A DNA stretch of 64,000 bases from Tipula vernalis (lineage: Eukaryota; Arthropoda; Insecta; Diptera; Tipulidae). Below are positions 12,986 to 22,624 of the stretch, one piece after another. Below the pieces are notes generated by a model. The model was not told where the DNA came from. It searched no databases and saw nothing but the letters and a program-made list of their open reading frames with translations. Within the stretch, counting starts at the first letter, position 1, and every line of letters begins with the position of its first letter. A program made the translations under genes and the position numbers. The stretch is taken from the NCBI GenBank assembly GCA_958295665.1, contig OY282558.1:142518577-142582576 (forward strand), in the 5' to 3' direction.

Positions 12986-13399
12986 TAAGAAGAGAAAAAT
13001 TATAATGAGTCCAATTAAAATGAGCGATAAAATGATAAGAAATTAATATTATCAGATAAAAAAGTGCGATAATCAATATGAAAGTAAAAATAGACGCGGA
13101 TGATCATTAATTAAAAGGATAAACGGAGATACAAATAATAGTAATTCAATTAAAATTCGTGTTAAAAATAATAAGAAGTGAATATTATCAAAAAAAAAAA
13201 AAAAAAAGCGTGATAATTAAGTTAAAGATACTAACAGATCTGGATGGTCATTAATTCAAAAGATAATTGAACGCAAAAAATTATTGAGAAAAATCCAAGA
13301 ATGGATGCCATGCTTTGAATAATTTTATTTTGTGATATACGGGGATATAAGTATATACAGAGACATACGAATAAATAACATACGGCGTGTAATAATAAA

Positions 13400-14695
13400 A
13401 TGGAAGGCATTAAAGCACCAAAGCCATTAATAGTGCTTCCAAGTGGCACAGATTATGATTCGTGGTTGGATCAATTTAAATTTTATGCAGCAGCCATAGA
13501 GTTAGAGAAAAAATCGGAGATCGTGCAATTTGCGACGTTCATGACGACAATAGGACCAGCAGCGCAAAATATTTTTAAGACGTTCCAAATCAAAGATGAA
13601 GACAAAAAATGCACTGTATTGAAAGAAAAGTTCAAGACATATTTCAATCCAAAATCAAATATAACAATTGAACGTTATGTATTTAACACAATAGTGCAAA
13701 AAGAGGATCAAACGTTTGAGGAATTTTTGATGAGCAGTAGAGCACAAATAATCAAATGCAAATTTGGACAATTAGAGGATGAACTACTAATGGACAAGGT
13801 TGTAATTGGGGTGCATTCGCAGAAAATCAGGGAAAGATTGCTGTCAGATAAGAACTTAACGCTGGAAAAAGCTATAGGTATATGCAGATCAAATGAAATT
13901 GCAACACGACAAATGTCGACAATGTCATCGAACACGGAACAATTGAACAAAAATAAAAATGTTAGTAGTAGTTCTCAAAGTTTAAATAAAAATAAATTAA
14001 TTGAGTGTCAATATTGTAAGAGAAAACACATGCCAAGTAAAACACAATGTCCAGCATTTAGTGAATAATGCTTGAATTGTGGTAAATCTAATCATTTTAA
14101 GATTGCATGTAGAAGAAACAATTTTAGAAAGAATACAGTAAATGTGGTTGAGAATGAACATGCTAATAGTGACATGGATGATGAAGTTTATTTGATTCAA
14201 AGTATTGGTTCATTGAGTGGATCAAGAGACGAGTTTTTTGAGGATATTAAGATTAAAAATATTAGTTTTAGTTTTAAATTAGACACAGGAGCCCAATGTA
14301 ATGTGATGAGTTTGAATGATTGTAAAAAGCTGAGAGTAGATATGCATGAATCAAAAACTAAGAAACTTATCACATTTGGGGGAAATTTTATCAAGGTAAT
14401 TGGGGAAATTTCAGTGAAGGTATTATTGAAAAAAGTAGTTTCAAATATAATTTTGAAAATTGTAAAAGAGGATGTAGTTCCCATTTTAGGCTGGAAAACG
14501 TGTAAAGAGTTAAATTTAGTCACTAGAAATTTTAATGACAATTGTAAAGTTAATGAAATTGAAATCAAAGGTGCAATTTTTGAGGGTTTAGGTTGTATTA
14601 AGAATTTTGTTTATGATATCGATCTGATCACCGATCCTAAGTTCGACATAATCCCGCCTAGAAGAATCCCATACTCAATCAGTTGTCATTGTTAA
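13400..14695 (+). pseudogene. Gag with two zinc knuckles and aspartic protease, one in-frame stop
   Basis: The ATG at 13400 opens a 222-residue frame that ends at a TAA (14066-14068). The same frame continues from 14072, so one nonsense codon breaks a single polyprotein. Residues 1-190 look like a Gypsy gag (W-Q-F pattern at the start, helical middle). Two knuckles follow: CQYCKRKHMPSKTQC (about 14008) and, right after the stop, CLNCGKSNHFKIAC (about 14071). The protease motif FKLDTGAQCNVMS lies at about 14274. The frame ends near 14693 as the RT begins in another frame. Gag would package the RNA, and the protease would cut the polyprotein. Confidence 0.8.
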
Positions 14696-15690
14696 GAAAA
14701 ATAACAAAATCAGAATTTGTATGGATCCAAGCCAAGTAAATAAAAATATCTTGAGAAGGCACCATCCGCTGAAGACATTAGAGGAAATATCAGCAACAAT
14801 TGCTAATTCTAAATTTTTGACGCTTATTGATTGCAAGAAGGGGTTTTGACAAATACCTGTTACTGAACGAAGTCAGAAATATTTGGCATTTGGCACTCCG
14901 TGGGGGAAGATATACGTGTTTGAGGTTACCATTTGGTTTGGCATCAGCACCTGAAGTATTCCAGCAGATGATGAACCAGCTACTAGAGGGATGTAGAAAT
15001 GTTGAGTGCTCAATGGATGACATACTAGTTCATTCTTCTACGAGAGATGAGTTGGTTACGTATACTCAGCGAGTAATTGATAGAATAGAAAAAGCTGGAA
15101 TCAAATTAAACAGACACAAATGGCTATTTAACAAATCATATGTTAAGTTTTTGGGTCACATAGTATCAAATAGAGGACTGGCGATAGATCCAGAAAAAAT
15201 TGCAACTATTTCAACATTACGTAAGCCTACTGCAGTGAAACAGATTCAACGTATGCTGGGAATGATCACTTATGTAGCTAAGTTTATTCCAAACTGTTCG
15301 GAAATAACAGAACCGCTAAGAAAATTGATCAAGAAAAATACAGAATTTGTATGGGAAGTAAAGCAAGATCAAGCTTTTGAGAAAATGCATCAAGATCATT
15401 AAGTGAGTGTGAACAAAACTACCCACAAATAGAAAAGGAAGCTACAGCAATACGTTTCTCAGTTAAAACATTTCATGAGTATATACATAGGAAAAAATTG
15501 ATTATTGAGACAGATCATAAACCTTTGGAATCGATATTCAAAAAGCCAATTCAGTCTGCTCCTGCTCGGCTTCAAAGAATTTTGTTTGATATACTGCCAT
15601 ATTCACCTCAAATAATATACAATTATTTTACAACGATTGACTTCGTAGAACAATGTGCAGTATGTCAGCAAACACAAAAAACGTAATATC
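14690..15690 (+). pseudogene. Reverse transcriptase and partial RNase H of the nested Gypsy element
   Basis: RT motifs in order: RICMDPSQVNKNILR (about 14712), FLTLIDCKKGF (about 14814) followed by a TGA in place of a residue, LPFGLASAPEVFQQMM (about 14928), CSMDDILVHS (about 15009, the YxDD box with S for Y), FLGHIVSNRGL (about 15150), and the thumb/connection up to 15390. A deletion at about 15395 removes the start of RNase H. The frame resumes with SECEQNYPQIEKEATAI (about 15402), then TDHKPLESIFKKP at about 15513. A second deletion near 15625 joins this to the integrase zinc-finger CAVCQQTQK. Confidence 0.75.
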
Positions 15691-16515
15691 AAAGAACCTA
15701 TTATGAGTAAAGAAGTTCCAAGTCTACCATTTGAAATAGTGGCAACAGACCTGTTTCACTTAAATGGTGAAACGTATTTAGTGGTGGTGGACAGTTACTC
15801 CGGTTTCTTCGAAATAGAGAAACTTAATAACATGACGTCAGCCGAGGTAATACAAATATTAAAGAAAATATTTGCTACCCATGGCACAACTAGAATACTT
15901 AAAAGTGATAATGGTCCTCAATATTCGGCTAGAGAATTTTTGGAATTCAGCAAAAAGTGGAATTTTGAGCACAAGACATCGAGTCCTCAGTTTCCAAGAG
16001 CAAATGGTTTGACAGAACGAGCAGTTCAGACAGCTAAACTAATAATGAAAAAATGCGTCAAAGACAATACGGATTTCTATCTTGCACTACAAAATATGCG
16101 TAATACACCTAGAGATAATTGCTTAGAGTCTCCCAATCAAAGGCTAATAAGCAGATTGACAAGAACAAATCTTCCAATTGGCAAGCAGCTTCGGGAACCT
16201 AAAATAATCCAAGGGGTGAAGGAAAATCTAACCAATCTAAGAAACAAGCAAAAAAATTATGCTGATAAAAACACGAAGGTTCAGCAAGATCCAATACTCA
16301 ATGAGAAAGTTTGTATTCAAATGGGTCCTAGAAATTGGATTACAGGGGCAGTAATGGAAAAGTTGCGAGCTCCAAGATCGGTGATAGTGCAGTCCGATGA
16401 TGGAAGTCGATACAGACGTAACTCTCATCATCTTCGCAAAACCAGGTTGATAGAACCAATCAAACGTGAAAATAAATTCATACGTATAGAAGACAGTTCA
16501 CAAGATACGGTTTAA
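15655..16515 (+). CDS. Integrase of the nested Gypsy element (open frame)
   Basis: A 286-residue open frame. It starts at the last part of the zinc-binding domain, and the frame shift at about 15680 separates CAVCQQTQK from the rest. The catalytic core shows the D,D-35-E set: D in VATDLFHL (about 15747), D in KSDNGPQYS (about 15903) and E in GLTERAVQTAK (about 16008). The C-terminal part RNWITGAVMEKLRAPRS and the SHHLRKTRL end are typical of Gypsy integrases. The enzyme would insert the element's DNA. The catalytic residues are intact although the N-terminal zinc domain is truncated. The frame ends 124 bp before the 3' LTR. Confidence 0.8.
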   Translation: MQYVSKHKKRNIKEPIMSKEVPSLPFEIVATDLFHLNGETYLVVVDSYSGFFEIEKLNNMTSAEVIQILKKIFATHGTTRILKSDNGPQYSAREFLEFSKKWNFEHKTSSPQFPRANGLTERAVQTAKLIMKKCVKDNTDFYLALQNMRNTPRDNCLESPNQRLISRLTRTNLPIGKQLREPKIIQGVKENLTNLRNKQKNYADKNTKVQQDPILNEKVCIQMGPRNWITGAVMEKLRAPRSVIVQSDDGSRYRRNSHHLRKTRLIEPIKRENKFIRIEDSSQDTV

Positions 16516-16639
16516 AGCACTGGTGATGACAAACAGGTTATAAATAGTGAGAGGTCGAATAAAGGTAATCATTTTAAATTATATTCATTATTAGTTTTAT
16601 TCATTGTAATCTCTATAATATTATATCAGAAAAGGAAGA

Positions 16640-16782
16640 TGTCACAAGCGATATCTTGTGCTTAGCATTGCAACTAGTGTTCCAACTGTTATACAGTAAT
16701 ATTGTTATACTTAAAATGTCGATACACTGAACTGAATTGAAGAAAAGCCAGTCTAAAACGTAACACCAAGCCTTTCATTACA
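16640..16782 (+). repeat. 3' LTR
   Basis: Copy of 12811-12967: begins TGTCACAAGCGATATC, ends CTTTCATTACA and is preceded by AGAAAAGGAAGA, a polypurine tract. It is followed by TATAC, the right copy of the target duplication. Confidence 0.9.
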
Positions 16783-17585
16783 TATACCGACCATAACTCA
16801 CTGACCATCGCTATAGCACCAAAATAGAGCGTAGCCCACGCCGGGCATATCTATTAGATTACATCGCGCAATTTACTAGCGATATACGGTATATTAGTGG
16901 CAAACAAAACATTGTTGCAGATTTCCTATCGCGAATCGGTTGCCCTTATAAAACTAGCTTGGCAGATAAAACGCTGAATGATTAAGTTCTCGTCGAGCTA
17001 CAGAAGGACGACTAAGAGCTCAAATCGAAAACCAAGTTCCAAATTAAAACTCAAACAAATTAAGTTAACCGATTCAAATAAAAACGTTCGGTGTGAAACT
17101 TCCACTGGCAAATGTCGTCCGTTTATACCCAAAATTATTAGAAAGCTGGAGGCAGGATTCGGTCAACTCGAAATAACATTTCAACTAAATATTTTTGGAA
17201 CCATAATAACAAGCATTGCAATTAGTGGTCAAAGGCCTGTTTGCAATGCTAAATATGTAAGACAGGTCGCCATACTCGCTCTGAAAATGGCAGTTTTGAT
17301 TTTCCCAGCGTACGATTTGAATGAATTCATATGGATTTTGTAGGTCCATTGGCCATAGGCTTACCCGATTTCAGACATGACAGCCAACATAGTAGCGAAA
17401 ATTTTTCTCTCACTATGTTGGCTGTCTACAGATCAAGCACCTCAGTTCGAATCCAAACTGTTTTCCGATTAAACTAAATTATTAGGTTCGCATATAATCC
17501 GCACAACCACCTATTATCCGCAATTGAACGGGATGGGAGAGGAATTTCATCGTGACCTAAAAGCATCACGAATGCTCGAGAGAGG
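16783..17585 (+). pseudogene. CsRn1-like Gypsy, continued: RNase H and integrase
   Basis: This picks up exactly where 12810 stopped. TLYT before the insert joins to DHNSLTIAIAP after it, the RNase H TDH motif. AQFTSDIRYISGKQNIVADF follows with frame changes. The integrase part includes LKQIKLTDSNKNVRCETS (about 17055), IHMDFVGPLAIG at about 17321-17355 holding the first catalytic D, and TTTYYPQLNGMGEEFHRD at about 17505-17560, where the catalytic E region is altered. The frame stops near ERGD at 17583, where a BEL/Pao element begins. Many frame changes show it is dead. Confidence 0.7.
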
Positions 17586-17788
17586 CGATCAAGTGGTAAG
17601 CAAATTGTAGTGTCGTGTAGCAAAAATTATAATCTTTCATCTACTCGTTGGTAATTTACGTGTCTAAATTTCGTGGTCGTGGGTCCATCGTGGTAAAATA
17701 AATAATTCTGTGAGTGTAGTGACGTGTTGTTATCAAGAGAAAATAAAGGGATATCTATTTTACAATTCCGTGAATCGTAAATCAAAAC
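17586..17788 (+). other. Truncated 5' LTR end and leader of the BEL/Pao element
   Basis: TCAAGTGGTAAGCAAATT..GTGTAGCAAAA (about 17588-17624) resembles 21766-21820 (TCAAGTCGTAA..TAAGCAAATT..GTGTAGCAAAA). It therefore looks like the end of a left LTR that has lost its front. The primer-binding site should lie in the TTCGTGGTCGTGGGTCCATC stretch (about 17669-17690). The leader then runs to the ATG at 17789. The assignment rests on short matches only. Confidence 0.4.
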
Positions 17789-20700
17789 ATGGCCGATCAA
17801 GAGAAGGAACTCACAGCAAGAAGACGTCTAGCACAGGGCTCTATATTGAGAATGGTCAAATTTGCAGATGGCATGACGGACAAAACTACAGTGATCGAAA
17901 TGTCAACTCGATTAGAACTCTTGGAAAGGGCGTTTACCGAATTTGTGACTTGTGAAGCCCAATTAGGGAAATTTGACGTACCTTCGGAATTGCCTGACTA
18001 TGAACTAAAATATCTTAGTGTGAAGGCCAAACTAAAACAAGGAATGGTGGTTCCAGAGCAAACCGAAGAGTCTGGCAATATGGAAAAAATTATGTCGCGC
18101 ATTTTACGTGGGCAAAACGAATTTCTTACCAATTTATCGGAAAATTTTACGAGTTCAATGAACCAAACTATTGCTCATTCGTCAGACGAACCTCAAATTT
18201 TTTCGCGCCTTCCTAAATTGAATGTACCCATTTTTTCCGGTGACTATAAGGAGTTTCCAAGTTTTAAGGACTTATATTTATCGTCAGTGCATAGTAAAAT
18301 AGGGTTAAATGGCGTTGAAAAATTTCAATATCTAAAGGGTTATCTTCGCGGTGAGGCGGCAGATTTGGTCAGGCACATAACTGTATCCGAAACGAATTAT
18401 AAATCAGCATGGGAAGAGGTATGTGAGCGATACGACAAAAAGAGGCACGTATTAAACGACTTCATCAAAACATTTTTGGATCAACCAGTAGCGAGAACAG
18501 AATCTGTCACCTCATTAAGGAAGCTGCACAACACATCGGACGAGGTGATGCGAGGTATCACAGCATTAGGAGATGATGCAGCAGGGAAGGATCCATGGTT
18601 AATTTACTTATTGCAACAAAAATTCGATCAGGAAACTAAACAGGCATGGGCGCATCGATCAGTGGGAAAAGACTTTCCAACGTTTGCAGAACTACTCAAA
18701 TTCCTCAGTGAACGCTGTGACGCGTTAGAAACCTGTGAGCCAAGGAAGTTTACTACAGCCAAAGCCATCGCGGTCAAAACTCATCAGCTAACAGTAGAAC
18801 AAACGCCAAAGGCTCAGGAGTGTTGTACATATTGTCAGGGAAGTCATCAAACTTATGCGTGCGAATCATTTAAGGCTTTAAATTCAGAACAACGACGTAG
18901 TCAAGCAGCAAATCTAAAATTATGTTTTAATTGCTTAGCGAACAATCATCTAGCTAGTCGTTGCTACAGTAAGCGATACTGTATGAAATGCAAGCGTAGA
19001 CATCACACACTCTTACATACCGACGTGAGCACAAATATCAGTATGCAGCAAGAGGGAAGAGCAGTGAATACTGCAACTTGTCCGAATAATCCTAGTGCAT
19101 CTAGTGAATCAACAAGCATTGTCAGTGGTAATATTTGTGGGATAGGCGCGGCCTTGCTACCAACAGCAGTAGTAATGGCCAGAACGAACGATGGTCAATA
19201 TCGTACGTGTAATTTGTTATTAGATTCAGGTTCACAACTATCGTTGATTTCTGAAAAGTGCATCAAGCGATTGGGACTCCATCGAAGTAAAGGAAAGATT
19301 CGTATTGAGGGACTTGCAACGTCGAACGTCTCAACAACTGGGAAGGTAAGTTTCGTGATTTGTTCACGATTTGATACATCGAAGATGGTAACAATCAAGG
19401 CATATGTGTTGCCAAAGATAACATCCCTAACAACGAGTGGCGAAATGCTCACAGGTGAAGTTGAAGAGCTAAAATTGCAATTGGCGGACCCGAACTTCCA
19501 ACAGAAGAAAGAAATAGATATTTTATTAGGCGCAGATTATTTCTTTTACGTGTTAGGTAGCACACATCACATTTTATCGACTATCGTGGCTCAAGAAACA
19601 TTATTCGGATATGTTATTTCTAGGAAACCACCCGCCAATTCAAGCAATGATGAAGAAAACTTAATGCCTTATAAAAACTTTCACGCGAGAACAGTAAATG
19701 ACGATAGTTTGGAGACGTTATTGCTCAGGTTTTGGGAACAAGAAGAGATATTTCAACAGGTTCCTTGGTCAAAGGAGGATCAATTATGTGAAAACCATTT
19801 TATAACAAACTTTAGAAAAATCAATGGTCGATTCATCGTGCAGCTACCCATCAAACCAAACCCAGCACCATTCGGACAATCATATAACACAGCATTTCAA
19901 CGGTTGGTGTCCATGGAACGCAAGAGAAGCCGAAATGTGGAATTTAACAAGATGTATATTGAGTTCATGCGCGAAAACGAACAATACTGGCCACCAAAAC
20001 ACAAAGTGATCGACACATTACAAGAAATGCGAGCGATCGAAATTCAATCACTTAACGCGGTAGTGACAAAATTTAATCAAAGTCCGGTTGTAGCACTATG
20101 GGAACGAATATCAACTTGGTCGAAATTAGTAAGAACAATGGCATACGTAAGGCGATTTATTCATAATAAAATTACCAGTAAATCAGAGAACAAAGTAACC
20201 GGCCATTTTACTGTATCAGAAATCACCGACGCGGAAACAACAATTATCAAGATCGTCCAAAACATAGAAATGAGCACAGACATTGGTTCATTGAAGAAGT
20301 ATTCTAAGGTACTGGCAAACTCACGGATCGCATCACTAGCACCCTTTATTGACGCAAATGGTTTATTGCGAGTTGGCGGACGTTTGGAGAATGCACATTG
20401 TACGTACGAAATGAAACATCCAATTATCCTTCCGAAAAATCATGTCGTGACTAGAATGATTGTTATATACTTGCATCTTAAGTTTCTCCATCCCGGTCCA
20501 TCACTACTACTCGGTTTATCTCGTCATCAATATTGGATACTGGGCGGACGGGAGTTATGTCGTTCAGTATGTCATAAATGTATCACTTGTTTTCGATACT
20601 CAACTTTAAAGTCAACACAGCAAATGGGCAGTCTACCCGAATCGAGAATCACACCAAGTCGTCCATTCTCTATGGTTGGCGTGGATTACGCAGGTCCGAT

Positions 20701-21112
20701 TCTTCTATCATCAAAAAAAGGCAAAGGAGCAAAACTCATAAAGGGATTTATAGTGATATTTGTTTGTTTTGCCACAAAGGCATTGCACATAGAGGTTGCA
20801 TCTGAATTGACAACTGAAGCTTTCCTTGCGACATTAGATCGGTTCGTAGCACGGAGGGGAGCACCAACAGAAATCCATTCTGACAATGGTACAAATTTCG
20901 TCGGAGCGAAACGGAAACTCAATGAATATTACAAGGTATTATCGTCACAAGAATGTCAATCCAAATTAAATACAATCACAACCGCAAAAGGAATTCAATG
21001 GAAATTCATCCCACCAATATCTCCGCATTTTGGGGGAATCTGGGAACGAGCAGTGAGATCAGTAAAATCCCATTTAGTCAAGGTCACCGGTAATGCTCAA
21101 ATTGTATTTTAA
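17789..21112 (+). CDS. BEL/Pao gag-protease-integrase polyprotein lacking RT
   Basis: One uninterrupted 1107-residue frame. Order: coiled-coil start (MADQEKELTARRRLAQGSI); DUF1759 gag from about residue 135 (LPKLNVPIFSGDYKEF); three knuckles at about 344 (CTYCQGSHQTYAC), 381 (CFNCLANNHLASRC) and 398 (CMKCKRRHH); DUF1758 protease with LLLDSGSQLSLIS at about 475; the linker LLRFWEQEEI at about 645; then only the first residues of RT (FNKMYIEFMREN, about 720-731). From YWPPKHKVI (about 734) the text is the region after RNase H, followed by the integrase with VDYAGP (about 965), HSDNGTNFVGA (about 1031) and FGGIWERAV (about 1083). RT and RNase H, normally some 500-600 residues, are gone without breaking the frame. 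The C-terminus is cut after LVKVTGNA. It cannot copy itself but could be expressed or mobilised in trans. Confidence 0.85.
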   Translation: MADQEKELTARRRLAQGSILRMVKFADGMTDKTTVIEMSTRLELLERAFTEFVTCEAQLGKFDVPSELPDYELKYLSVKAKLKQGMVVPEQTEESGNMEKIMSRILRGQNEFLTNLSENFTSSMNQTIAHSSDEPQIFSRLPKLNVPIFSGDYKEFPSFKDLYLSSVHSKIGLNGVEKFQYLKGYLRGEAADLVRHITVSETNYKSAWEEVCERYDKKRHVLNDFIKTFLDQPVARTESVTSLRKLHNTSDEVMRGITALGDDAAGKDPWLIYLLQQKFDQETKQAWAHRSVGKDFPTFAELLKFLSERCDALETCEPRKFTTAKAIAVKTHQLTVEQTPKAQECCTYCQGSHQTYACESFKALNSEQRRSQAANLKLCFNCLANNHLASRCYSKRYCMKCKRRHHTLLHTDVSTNISMQQEGRAVNTATCPNNPSASSESTSIVSGNICGIGAALLPTAVVMARTNDGQYRTCNLLLDSGSQLSLISEKCIKRLGLHRSKGKIRIEGLATSNVSTTGKVSFVICSRFDTSKMVTIKAYVLPKITSLTTSGEMLTGEVEELKLQLADPNFQQKKEIDILLGADYFFYVLGSTHHILSTIVAQETLFGYVISRKPPANSSNDEENLMPYKNFHARTVNDDSLETLLLRFWEQEEIFQQVPWSKEDQLCENHFITNFRKINGRFIVQLPIKPNPAPFGQSYNTAFQRLVSMERKRSRNVEFNKMYIEFMRENEQYWPPKHKVIDTLQEMRAIEIQSLNAVVTKFNQSPVVALWERISTWSKLVRTMAYVRRFIHNKITSKSENKVTGHFTVSEITDAETTIIKIVQNIEMSTDIGSLKKYSKVLANSRIASLAPFIDANGLLRVGGRLENAHCTYEMKHPIILPKNHVVTRMIVIYLHLKFLHPGPSLLLGLSRHQYWILGGRELCRSVCHKCITCFRYSTLKSTQQMGSLPESRITPSRPFSMVGVDYAGPILLSSKKGKGAKLIKGFIVIFVCFATKALHIEVASELTTEAFLATLDRFVARRGAPTEIHSDNGTNFVGAKRKLNEYYKVLSSQECQSKLNTITTAKGIQWKFIPPISPHFGGIWERAVRSVKSHLVKVTGNAQIVF

Positions 21113-21360
21113 TAATTATTTGGTTTAATATTTATTTATAATAATTATTTCGCTTATAATTTTATTTCACAGTGTGCTGTCCATAGGAAGATTTTTGTAC
21201 GAGTTCAATGAACCAATCGTCTCCGCTGGTGACTCGTAAGTTTAAATAAAACAAATTGTATTTTAATAATTATTTGGTTTAATATTTATTTATAATAATT
21301 ATTTCGCTTATAATTTTATTTCACAGTGTGCTGTCCATAGGAAGAATTTTGTACGAGTGA
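21099..21360 (+). repeat. Tandem duplication of an exon-like unit with intron-like borders
   Basis: AAATTGTATTTTAATAATTA..CCATAGGAAGA..TTTTGTACGAGT occurs at 21099-21210 and again at 21253-21360, nearly identical. Each copy has a pyrimidine-rich TTTTATTTCACAG directly before TGTGCTGTCC. The first copy ends in GGTGACTC followed by GTAAGT at 21236, a consensus donor. So the unit reads as acceptor, exon of about 62 bp, donor, intron of about 100 bp, acceptor, second exon. Frame 3 of the first exon is open (VLSIGRFLYEFNEPIVSAGD), while the second copy soon meets a stop (ILYE then TGA). No protein family was recognised. It may be a captured host exon or a piece of an LTR. Confidence 0.55.
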
Positions 21361-21858
21361 TGCTTTTTATTTTTCTAATTTTGTACAATGGAAACTGCGA
21401 CAATGATGAAAGAATACTATGCGCGTATAGATTTGTTTACATTGACGCGGATATACAATAAATCAATACAACCCTATGATAAAATTTGACAGTCTGTGTA
21501 CATTGTTTTAATTTGACAGTTTGTTTACAATTATTTTTTAATTTGATTTTACTAATTTAGTTTTATGTAAATTAAGTGATTAAATACAATACATCGTTAA
21601 CTTAATAATACCAAGATACGTACATATGTAAATATCTACTGACAAGCTATATTTTGTGAAATTAAAGTTTTGATTATTTTCTTTTTAAGGAACAGCTGCT
21701 CATCGATCATCGTCATCAAATTGGAATCTCGTTTGTGATGTCATTAAACTTAGCCAATACCTAAACCACTCAAGTCGTAAAAAATAAGCAAATTAAAGTG
21801 TATTCAGTGTAGCAAAACTTTGTAATAAAACCAAATAAATTATGAATAACAACTTGGT
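21361..21858 (+). repeat. Probable 3' LTR or tail of the BEL/Pao element
   Basis: Non-coding, AT-rich. Two TTTGACAGT repeats lie near 21486 and 21520. The last 100 bp share TCAAGTCGTAA, TAAGCAAATT and GTGTAGCAAAA with the front of the element at 17588-17624. It ends in AATAAAACCAAATAAA and TTGGTGTTTTATTGTA, which look like polyadenylation signals. The flanking CsRn1-like integrase restarts right after. LTR status is inferred because the left copy is truncated and diverged. Confidence 0.4.
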
Positions 21859-22390
21859 GTTTTATTGTATGGCCATGAGTGAAGATGCTAAACAGATGGC
21901 TCGAGGCAACACAGTAAATTGGCACGACGAAATTTCTTTAGTTCTGTTAGGTCTTCGCACGGCAATTAAGGAAGATTGGAGATGCTCATCGGCTGAGTTA
22001 GTTTATGGGGAGCAAACAAATGTGCCTGATGAATTCTTTACACCATCTCAATCAACGATTCCCGTAGATCCCAACAGTTTTGCCAAACTGCTAAAAGAAC
22101 AAATTCGAAATGTAAAGCCATCTGAACCACGTCAATTTGATAAACCCATATTTGTGCCCGACTCTCTAAATACCTGCGAATTCGTCTTAATAAGAGTGGA
22201 TAAGATCAAACCAGGCCTTCATCCTCCGTAGGAAGAACCTTTTAAAGGTTCAAGAAAGTTATGGAAACATTTCATAGTAAACGTTAAAGGTAAAACAGTA
22301 TCGATATCGATGGATAGATTGAAACCTGCATATGTTATTTCAGAAAGTTTTTCCAGTTCGAGTACTTCTAGTCGTCATGGAGTTTCTTTC
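21859..22390 (+). pseudogene. CsRn1-like Gypsy integrase, C-terminal part
   Basis: NWHDEISLVLLGLRTAIKED (about 21918-21977), AELVYGEQTNVPDEFFTP and a LIRVDKIKPGLHPP end match the C-terminal integrase of CsRn1-type elements. A TAG at 22229-22231 breaks it, and the frame continues with HFIVNVKGKTVSISMDRLKP to about 22335. The start QMARGNTVNW overlaps in meaning with RMLERGD at the end of 17585, so the two halves are not a perfect continuation. They may be two related copies, or the junction was rearranged. Confidence 0.6.
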
Positions 22391-22439
22391 AAATGGGTCA
22401 AGTCGTAATGCGAACAATTTTTTTCTTTTTATTGCGTTT

Positions 22440-22620
22440 CACTGGAAGAGGAGTAATGTTGCGGTCGCTGCGCGTCAGCGAACTTAACAACATTTATTAT
22501 CAAACTGTATCATTAGCGCCAGTCAAACCCTTATACACATTGATCGACCAACAAATTTTTTTTTTTTCAGTAGTAGCATTCAAACATATTGATAAAAGTT
22601 GGATTTGAGCCAAGAGATGT
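22440..22620 (+). repeat. Start of a Gypsy 3' LTR
   Basis: The purine tract TGGAAGAGGAG is followed by TAATGTTGCGGTCGCTGCGC, the usual arrangement of polypurine tract and LTR start behind a Gypsy integrase. The LTR fades out at about 22620, where a foldback repeat begins. Confidence 0.45.
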
Positions 22621-22624
22621 GCCT

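Larger units (their letters stand above)
12811..16782 (+). mobile_element. Nested, internally deleted Ty3/Gypsy element with both LTRs
   Basis: A complete element of 3972 bp, bounded by LTRs of 157 and 143 bp and flanked by a 5-bp target duplication TATAC (12806-12810 and 16783-16787). The primer-binding site follows the 5' LTR, and a purine-rich AGAAAAGGAAGA tract precedes the 3' LTR. Gag, protease, RT, part of RNase H and integrase are recognisable in order. It sits inside the RNase H codons of an older CsRn1-like element, which reads through again after removal of the insert and one TATAC. The K02A2.6/mag-like type is inferred from the short LTRs, two gag zinc knuckles and the style of the RT. 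Internal deletions make it non-autonomous. Confidence 0.9.

Noticed and set aside
13196..13207. Poly(A) run as a possible retrogene tail
   Set aside because: It lies inside the leader of the LTR element between the 5' LTR and gag, with no gene before it.
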